From the NCBI GenBank assembly GCA_036510655.1, contig DATCDQ010000020.1, positions 1 through 64,000 of the forward strand: a stretch of 64,000 nucleotides of DNA, read 5' to 3'. The translations under genes were made by a program, and so were the position numbers. The DNA comes from Rathayibacter_A sp036510655. Lineage in GTDB: Bacteria > Actinomycetota > Actinomycetes > Actinomycetales > Microbacteriaceae. Position 1 is the first letter of the stretch, and each line of letters opens with the position of its first letter. The notes beneath the pieces are model-generated. The model was not told the origin of the DNA. It saw only the letters and a list, made by a program, of their open reading frames with translations, and made no database searches. Shown here piece after piece: positions 59,228 to 64,000 of the stretch.

Positions 59228-59518
59228 ATGGAGTTGAGCGACGCGCAGACCTGGACGGTGATCGGCGTGCTTGCCGCCGGTTTCGTCGGGTTCATGTCGG
59301 TCATCGTGTCATTGCTGAACCGCACGTTGACAGCCGAATTGCGGGGCATTCGCACAGAACTGAGCGGGTTCCGAACCGAGGTGGGGCTACGGTTCGAAAA
59401 CATCGAGCGGCGTATGGAGGGGTTCGACAAGCGCATGGATCGGTTCGAGACGCGGTTGGACGGCCTCGATCGCGATGTGCAGGCGCTCATCGGCAAGGTA
59501 TTCGGCCACGACCAGTAG
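59228..59518 (+). CDS. Small membrane-anchored coiled-coil protein
   Basis: This 96-residue protein has one membrane helix (VIGVLAAGFVGFMSVIVSLL) then a charged coiled coil with heptads (RFENIERRMEGFDKRMDRF, about 55-73). The start is uncertain: GTG 59225, ATG 59228 or TTG 59234 all lie next to GAGGGGG, and TTG has the best spacing. Similar small proteins are common in Actinobacteria. Function unknown. Confidence 0.7.
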   Translation: MELSDAQTWTVIGVLAAGFVGFMSVIVSLLNRTLTAELRGIRTELSGFRTEVGLRFENIERRMEGFDKRMDRFETRLDGLDRDVQALIGKVFGHDQ

Positions 59519-59521
59519 CCT
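59516..59521 (+). promoter_or_regulatory. -10 element of leaderless TrmH-type gene, built on a stop codon
   Basis: TAGCCT, then GGGTTG, then GTG 59528. The TAG is also the stop codon of the preceding small protein gene. Confidence 0.45.
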
Positions 59522-59527
59522 GGGTTG

Positions 59528-60271
59528 GTGACTGACCCGACGCAACCAGAGTCCGACGCGTCGCCCGAGCACCCGACGGCGGAGCACCCGACGGCCGAGC
59601 ACCCGACGGCCGAGCGCGCGTTAGCCGAGCCCGCGTCTGCCGAGCATCCGACGGCGGAATGGACGACGCATGGCGTCGGCCCGTGGCCGGGCGGCCCGGA
59701 CGCGTGGCCGACCGATCCGAACTATGACCCGGAACTGCTGCAGCACGGCGACACCCGCAACGTCATCGATCGCTACCGGTATTGGAGCATGGATGCCATC
59801 GTCGCCGATCTCGACACGACGCGGCATCCGTTCCACGTCGCCATCGAGAACTGGCAGCACGACATGAACATCGGCTCGATCGTGCGCAGCGCAAACGCGT
59901 TCGGCGCAGACACCGTGCACATCGTCGGTCGGCGGCGCTGGAACAAACGCGGCGCCATGGTGACCGACCGGTACCAGCACGTCGTGCACCATGCGGACGT
60001 TTCGGATCTCGTCGCGTGGGCACGTCACGAGAACCTGCCGATCATCGCGATCGACAATGTGCCGGGCAGCGTGATCATCGAGACATTTGAGTTTCCGAAG
60101 GCGTGCGTGATCGTCTTCGGACAAGAGGGACCCGGGCTTTCTGCCGGCCTGCTCGAGGCCGCGGATGCGATCGTCGAGATCAGCCAATTCGGCTCGACGC
60201 GCTCGATCAATGCGTCCGCCGCGGCTGCCGTGGCCATGCATGCCTGGATTCTGCAACACGCGCGGGTGTAA
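59528..60271 (+). CDS. TrmH/SpoU-family RNA 2'-O-methyltransferase
   Basis: This 247-residue protein has an N-terminal about 45-residue tail of EHPTA repeats, then the SPOUT fold. NWQHDMNIGSIVRSANAFGA (about 109-128) is motif 1, VIVFGQEGPGLSAGLLEAAD (about 195-214) motif 2, and ISQFGSTRSINASAAAAVAM (about 219-238) motif 3. It methylates ribose in tRNA or rRNA using SAM; the target is not apparent. GTG 59528 is preferred over the TTG 3 nt upstream because of the -10 spacing. Confidence 0.92.
   Translation: MTDPTQPESDASPEHPTAEHPTAEHPTAERALAEPASAEHPTAEWTTHGVGPWPGGPDAWPTDPNYDPELLQHGDTRNVIDRYRYWSMDAIVADLDTTRHPFHVAIENWQHDMNIGSIVRSANAFGADTVHIVGRRRWNKRGAMVTDRYQHVVHHADVSDLVAWARHENLPIIAIDNVPGSVIIETFEFPKACVIVFGQEGPGLSAGLLEAADAIVEISQFGSTRSINASAAAAVAMHAWILQHARV
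59567..59611 (+). repeat. Three tandem 15-bp repeats encoding EHPTA
   Basis: GAGCACCCGACGGC plus G or C, three times, with a fourth diverged unit at 59641-59655. It lies in the disordered N-terminal tail of the TrmH-type protein. Confidence 0.8.
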
Positions 60272-60314
60272 CGGAAACGGTGCGGTAGAACGCCGTGCCC
60301 TGGCTTGCGCGTTG

Positions 60315-61181
60315 TCAGGTGTCGGCGCCCGGCGCAGGAGGCTTGCCTGCCTCGCGGGCGATCTCGGCGATCCGCGTTGAATCGATGTCGAACACCTCGG
60401 CGCCGTCATCCGGACCCGGCGCGGAGATGATCGTCACGCGAGGCGCATCGGCCACGGCGGGCGGCAGGTCGATGAGCGCGAACCCCGCCCCGACGGTTGC
60501 GCGCTCGTGACCGGGCGGGGCGATGGCATCCGAGGTGTTCGTGATGCCGGGGGCGACCACGACCGGGATGCCGCCCGCACTCGTGACCAGGCTGTGGTGG
60601 TAGTGGCCGCTGAGGATCAGCCGCACGTCCGCCTGCTCGCACACGTCGAGCAGGTCGCGTGGTCGTTCGAGTTCGAGCGCGGCCAGCAGCGGGGTGGATG
60701 CCGGCACCGGCGGGTGGTGCAGCACCACGACGGTGCCGCTGGGCGCCGGCGTCGCCAACTCCTCGCGCAGCCACTGAAGGCTCGCGGCCTCCAATTCGCC
60801 GTAGCCGTACCTTGGCACCGATGAGTCGAGGTGGATCACCCGCACCCCGTGCACGGTCACGACGCCGCGGCGCTCGCCGAGCATCTGCTCGAACGCGGCG
60901 CGCAGGTCATGATTGCCCATCGCGTACACGACGACCGCGCCCCGCGCCGCCGCCCACGGTTCGACGAGGTCGCGCAGGATGCCGTACGAGGCAGGTGATC
61001 CGTCGTTGGAGAGATCTCCCGAGAGCACCACCACGTCGACCTGTTCGAGCGCCGCCGCCCGATCGAGCACCCGACGCAGCGCGGCCGTGGTGTCGACGAG
61101 CCCGTAGTGCAGGGTGCCGTCGCCGAACAGGTGCGTGTCCGACAGGTGCACGATGCGTAGTGGTCTCGTCTCGGTAGTCAC
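60315..61181 (-). CDS. Metallophosphoesterase (CpdA-like)
   Basis: This 288-residue calcineurin-like phosphoesterase has all metal motifs: IVHLSDTHLFG (DxH, about 10-20), VLSGDLSNDG (GD), YAMGNHDLR (GNHD), VLHHPP and LSGHYHHS (GHxH). Such enzymes cut cAMP or other phosphodiesters. GTG 61181 follows TAGGGT by 6 nt, a leaderless start. Substrate unproven. Confidence 0.9.
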   Translation of the reverse strand: MTTETRPLRIVHLSDTHLFGDGTLHYGLVDTTAALRRVLDRAAALEQVDVVVLSGDLSNDGSPASYGILRDLVEPWAAARGAVVVYAMGNHDLRAAFEQMLGERRGVVTVHGVRVIHLDSSVPRYGYGELEAASLQWLREELATPAPSGTVVVLHHPPVPASTPLLAALELERPRDLLDVCEQADVRLILSGHYHHSLVTSAGGIPVVVAPGITNTSDAIAPPGHERATVGAGFALIDLPPAVADAPRVTIISAPGPDDGAEVFDIDSTRIAEIAREAGKPPAPGADT

Positions 61182-61187
61182 GGCATC

Positions 61188-61193
61188 ACCCTA
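61188..61193 (-). promoter_or_regulatory. -10 element of leaderless phosphoesterase gene
   Basis: TAGGGT, then GATGCC, then GTG 61181 on the minus strand. Confidence 0.5.
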
Positions 61194-61250
61194 CGGCAGA
61201 GCACCGTCATCGACTCGGACGTGTTGCCGACCTCGGCACCGGATGCTCGC

Positions 61251-62747
61251 TCAGTAGCCGAGGAAGGCATCCGTCTTGATGCGCCGCGCGGGCACGCCCT
61301 GCCGTCGCAGATCGCGGCGCACCGTGTGCACGAGCGCGCTCGGACCGGAGACGTACACCGTGCTGGCCCGCAGGTTCGGCACAGCGTCGGCGAGCAGTTC
61401 GGCGCTGATTCGTCCGGTCGGCCCGGTCCAATTGTCGTCTGGCCGGGTGACCACGAACACGGCGCGCAGGCCGATCGCCCGTGCTGCCCGTTCGATGAAC
61501 TCGCGGTAGACGAAATCCTCGGGGCGGCTCACGCAGTAGACCAGAGTGATGTCGCGCCGGTGCGGGCGTTCGAGCAGGTGCCCGAGCATCGAGCGGTACG
61601 GCGTGATGCCGATGCCGGCCGCGATGAGCACGAGCGGTAGCCTCGGGTCGTCGGGCAGGCGCAGGTCGCCGCCGACGTAGGTGCCGGTCAGTGCGGTGCC
61701 GTGTGGGGAGGCGATCAGCGCGCGCTTGAAGCTGCTCGCAGCACTGCCGCTGGTGAAGCCGAAGCGGATGTCGGACTCAGCGGGCGAGGAGGCGATCGAG
61801 AAGACCCGTCGCGCCCCGCGGGCATCCGGTCGTGCATGCGCGAGTTCCAGCTCCAAGAACTGGCCGGGCTGGAACGACAGCGCATGCTGCGGGGTGGCGA
61901 CCACCTCGAAGGTTCCGGGTGCGATCTCGTCGACCGAGTCCAGAGTCAGCCGGATGCGTCGTCGCTGGGCGACGGCGAACGCCAGGATGTTGCCGATCAG
62001 CAGAGCGACCTCAGGGGTCAGGATCGGCAGTTGGGCAGAGGCGAGCACGCCCACCAGTGCGGCGTAGACCACGCGCCAGCGCAGTGTGCTCGGTGAGGTG
62101 AGCGGCTCGGTGAGCATGAATGCGACGATGAACAGAATCGGCCAGGATGTCGCGCCGGTCGCGAGCGCCGATGCGACGTCGACGTGCCGCATGAGGGCGA
62201 CGACGATGAGGGTCACGGCGGACGCGATAATGGCGGTGCCAGCCATGACGTGCTGGCGCACCCGCCACACGGTGAGCCCGCCGCAGACGATCGTCATGGG
62301 CAGCAGCACGGGCGAGGCCACCCACCAGGTCGCGTAGCCGAGGCCGACGAGCCCTGTGATGGCTACCGCGATGGCCGCCGGGTTGAAGATATGCCGGCCA
62401 CGGAATGCCAGCAGGTACTTCGATGCGCAGGCCGCGAACGCCACGACTGCTGTCGCCACGACACCCCCTGCCGTGGTCGGCGCCGGGAAGATCAGAAACA
62501 GCAGCAAGGTGGTGATCAGCCACGATCCCGGATTCTGCGTGGTGCGAAACATCAAGGCGAACAGCGCGCCGGATCCCCAGCAGACCACCCCGATCAGCGC
62601 GAACGACGCGACGAGGTGCAGCAGGTCATACGGCACCTCGCCGAACAGGCTCAGCACGCCGGCAGTCACGGCGATCGTGCTCAGCGCGTAGATCACGAAG
62701 CGATACATCGAGACGTCGTCGATGATGCTCTCAACCAGGCGTTTCAC
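61251..62747 (-). CDS. NqrB/RnfD-like membrane domain fused to ferredoxin-NADP reductase domain
   Basis: The protein has 498 residues. Residues about 20-265 form 8-10 hydrophobic helices like NqrB/RnfD, with FRGRHIFNPAAIAVAITGL as the recognisable region. From about 270 on it is an FNR domain: ARRVFSIASSPAES (flavin, RxxS), LIAAGIGITPYRSML (nucleotide loop) and YCVSRPEDFVYREF. It would pass electrons from NAD(P)H across the membrane. It overlaps apbE by 4 nt, and an FMN-binding protein precedes that, making a three-gene flavin electron-transfer operon. Confidence 0.88.
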   Translation of the reverse strand: MKRLVESIIDDVSMYRFVIYALSTIAVTAGVLSLFGEVPYDLLHLVASFALIGVVCWGSGALFALMFRTTQNPGSWLITTLLLFLIFPAPTTAGGVVATAVVAFAACASKYLLAFRGRHIFNPAAIAVAITGLVGLGYATWWVASPVLLPMTIVCGGLTVWRVRQHVMAGTAIIASAVTLIVVALMRHVDVASALATGATSWPILFIVAFMLTEPLTSPSTLRWRVVYAALVGVLASAQLPILTPEVALLIGNILAFAVAQRRRIRLTLDSVDEIAPGTFEVVATPQHALSFQPGQFLELELAHARPDARGARRVFSIASSPAESDIRFGFTSGSAASSFKRALIASPHGTALTGTYVGGDLRLPDDPRLPLVLIAAGIGITPYRSMLGHLLERPHRRDITLVYCVSRPEDFVYREFIERAARAIGLRAVFVVTRPDDNWTGPTGRISAELLADAVPNLRASTVYVSGPSALVHTVRRDLRRQGVPARRIKTDAFLGY

Positions 62748-63697
62748 GCGGCATCCCCATCAAAGATCGTGAGCGCAGCGGAGGCGGACCGCATGATCGT
62801 CCCATCGCCGTGCACCACGACGTAATCGAACGGTCCCAGGTCTGCCAGGTGTTCCGGCGGCACGAAGAACAGTGCCGTAGCGAGGCCGTCGGCGTGCATC
62901 GCCGAGTCCGCGATCGCCGATGCGGCGATCACAGCTGTGGTTGGGCGACCGGTGCGCGGGTCGAGGATATGGTGCCAGTCGCCCCAGGCCCGCCGGTTCG
63001 TCGCCGACCCGCAGATCGATCGATGGCCGCGGCCGTTGCTGCCGGAGCCTGTGCTGCTCGAGCCGCCGTCACCGAGATCGCGGGACGCCGCGCCGCCACC
63101 GATGCGCGCGGTGCCGATCAACCGGTTCGGCCAGACCGGATGCTCCAACCCGATCAGGTGGGCGGCGGTGCCGACGGCGATGTCGCCGCCGCCGTCGACG
63201 ATGTACGCGTCGATGCCGGCCGCCCGGATCAGGCCGGCGACCCGGTCGACCGCATATCCCTTGCCCGCCGCGCCGACGTCGAACAGCAGCGGCCGGTCGA
63301 GGGCGATGCCGCCTGCGTGGAGCTGAGAACGGTGATTCCAGGCCGGCGTCGTGGCAATCTCCGGCCGCGGTCGCAGCCCGACCGCCGCGTCGTAGCCCGC
63401 ATCGCTGAGGGTGCGCCCGATCAACGGCGTCACCGCTCCGTCTGTCGCGTCGTACAGTCGGGCGTACCAGCGCAGCAGCCCGAGATCGTGCGGCGCAAGG
63501 GCGCGGGATCCGCCGCCTCGCGCCAGGCTCGACACCATCGAGTCGTCGCGGAACCGGGACCACACGGCGTCGATGCGCGCGAGTTCGTCGGCGATCGAGG
63601 TGTGCAGCGCGCCGGGGAGCCCACCAACGGCATCCACATACCAGTTGGTGCCCAGCGCCTCGAACTCGAGCGCCGTCGCGGACTCAGCTATGGGCAT
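62744..63697 (-). CDS. apbE: FAD:protein FMN transferase
   Basis: This 317-residue ApbE protein links FMN to Ser/Thr of target proteins. GTNWYVDAV is near the start, then RIDAVWSRFRDDSMVSSL (about 41-58), LFDVGAAGKGYAVDRVAGL (about 139-157), HHILDPRTG and the metal-binding DSAMHADGLATALFF. A Gly/Ser-rich insert (about 205-225) is unusual. It overlaps the FMN-binding gene by 14 nt, whose product is its likely target. Confidence 0.93.
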   Translation of the reverse strand: MPIAESATALEFEALGTNWYVDAVGGLPGALHTSIADELARIDAVWSRFRDDSMVSSLARGGGSRALAPHDLGLLRWYARLYDATDGAVTPLIGRTLSDAGYDAAVGLRPRPEIATTPAWNHRSQLHAGGIALDRPLLFDVGAAGKGYAVDRVAGLIRAAGIDAYIVDGGGDIAVGTAAHLIGLEHPVWPNRLIGTARIGGGAASRDLGDGGSSSTGSGSNGRGHRSICGSATNRRAWGDWHHILDPRTGRPTTAVIAASAIADSAMHADGLATALFFVPPEHLADLGPFDYVVVHGDGTIMRSASAALTIFDGDAA

Positions 63698-64000
63698 CGG
63701 ACTTGATGCTCGAGATGGCCTCGTTGAACCCCGTCGACGTCAAGGAGGATCCGGACACCCGCGATACGGAGACGTCGTCAAGCTTCTTGCCGATCACAAG
63801 CGAGTCGATGCCCGAGGCGAACTGGGACTGGAACTGCGCCGCGGTGCCCTGGGCGGTTGAGGTGTCGAGTGCAAGCTTGGTCACCGTGTCGTTGGAGATC
63901 GTCACGGTGACACCGATCTGTTCGGTGCCGCCCGGTGACGAGTAGGAGCCTGTTGCGCTGTACGTGCCGTTCTTGTAGGTCGTCGACGGGGTCGCGGTGG
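63684..64000 (-). CDS. FMN-binding domain protein, 5' part outside window
   Basis: The C-terminal 104 residues are visible. TTYKNGTYSATGSYSSPGG starts the FMN-bind fold, and SRVSGSSLTSTGFNEAIS contains the probable flavin attachment site (a Ser/Thr in SGSSLTSTG). The usual motif reads S/T-G-A-T, so the site is a variant. It is the likely ApbE substrate and outer electron carrier of the operon. The N-terminus, where a signal or membrane anchor would be, lies beyond the window. Confidence 0.85.
   Translation of the reverse strand, partial: TATPSTTYKNGTYSATGSYSSPGGTEQIGVTVTISNDTVTKLALDTSTAQGTAAQFQSQFASGIDSLVIGKKLDDVSVSRVSGSSLTSTGFNEAISSIKSDAHS

Noticed and set aside
1..64000. rRNA, tRNA, CRISPR arrays, prophage or plasmid functions
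   Set aside because: I looked for cloverleaf ends, conserved rRNA segments, regularly spaced repeats, integrases and replication proteins and saw none. A tRNAscan-SE or Infernal run would settle it.

Overview
The window is high-GC DNA whose gene content, codon preference and leaderless promoters point to an actinobacterium, most likely a member of the Microbacteriaceae. I judged this from protein recognition by eye and ran no database search. It is chromosomal and densely coding. I found no rRNA, tRNA, CRISPR array, phage or replication origin.

Layout. 0-6.3 kb: a divergent PRD-type activator (cut by the window edge) and a complete mannitol PTS operon, in order EIIB-like, HPr, Enzyme I, EIICB-Mtl (mtlA), EIIA-Mtl (mtlF) and mtlD. 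6.3-26 kb: housekeeping and accessory genes. These include a nitroreductase, a GalT-like protein, threonine aldolase, a TMEM175-like membrane protein, a NatA/NatB-like ABC exporter, gluconate permease and kinase, a GT39-type membrane protein, a lysozyme-like secreted protein, a DUF6421/SDR pair, an AlkD-like protein and a DUF222-HNH protein. Dispersed palindromic repeats are common here, and two lie inside reading frames.

26-46.2 kb: a large sugar-acid catabolic region that looks like non-phosphorylative L-fucose (or a related 6-deoxy or aldose sugar) degradation. It has an aldose dehydrogenase, lactonase, two L-fuconate dehydratase paralogs, a keto-deoxy-fuconate dehydrogenase, an FAH-family hydrolase, a mutarotase, an ABC sugar importer without its ATPase, a third enolase-superfamily enzyme and an RraA-like protein. 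FadR-type and LacI-type regulators are encoded here. I find four FadR-type operator-like sites and two LacI-type operator-like palindromes in the promoters of this region, which tie the parts into one probable regulon. Embedded in it is a CoA-transferase / signal-less solute-binding-like protein / MaoC operon of unknown function, my best candidate for an undescribed system.

46-54 kb: exonuclease III, a decayed DUF2207 gene, then a pyrimidine/beta-alanine catabolic operon (amidohydrolase of the nitrilase family, dihydropyrimidinase, F420-type LLM oxidoreductase, class III aminotransferase, methylmalonate/malonate-semialdehyde dehydrogenase). 54-61 kb: pyrE, a repeat-rich membrane protein with a septum-formation-like domain, a decayed GntR/ABC operon, a GNAT, a NagD-like HAD phosphatase, a TrmH-type methyltransferase and a CpdA-like phosphoesterase. 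61-64 kb: a flavin-based electron-transfer module (NqrB/RnfD-like membrane domain fused to a ferredoxin-NADP reductase domain, ApbE, and an FMN-binding protein cut by the window end).

Regulatory style. At least ten genes start 6-7 nt after a TANNNT hexamer with no Shine-Dalgarno sequence, so leaderless transcription is common. Operon-internal genes usually have GGAGG-like sites or overlap the preceding stop codon.
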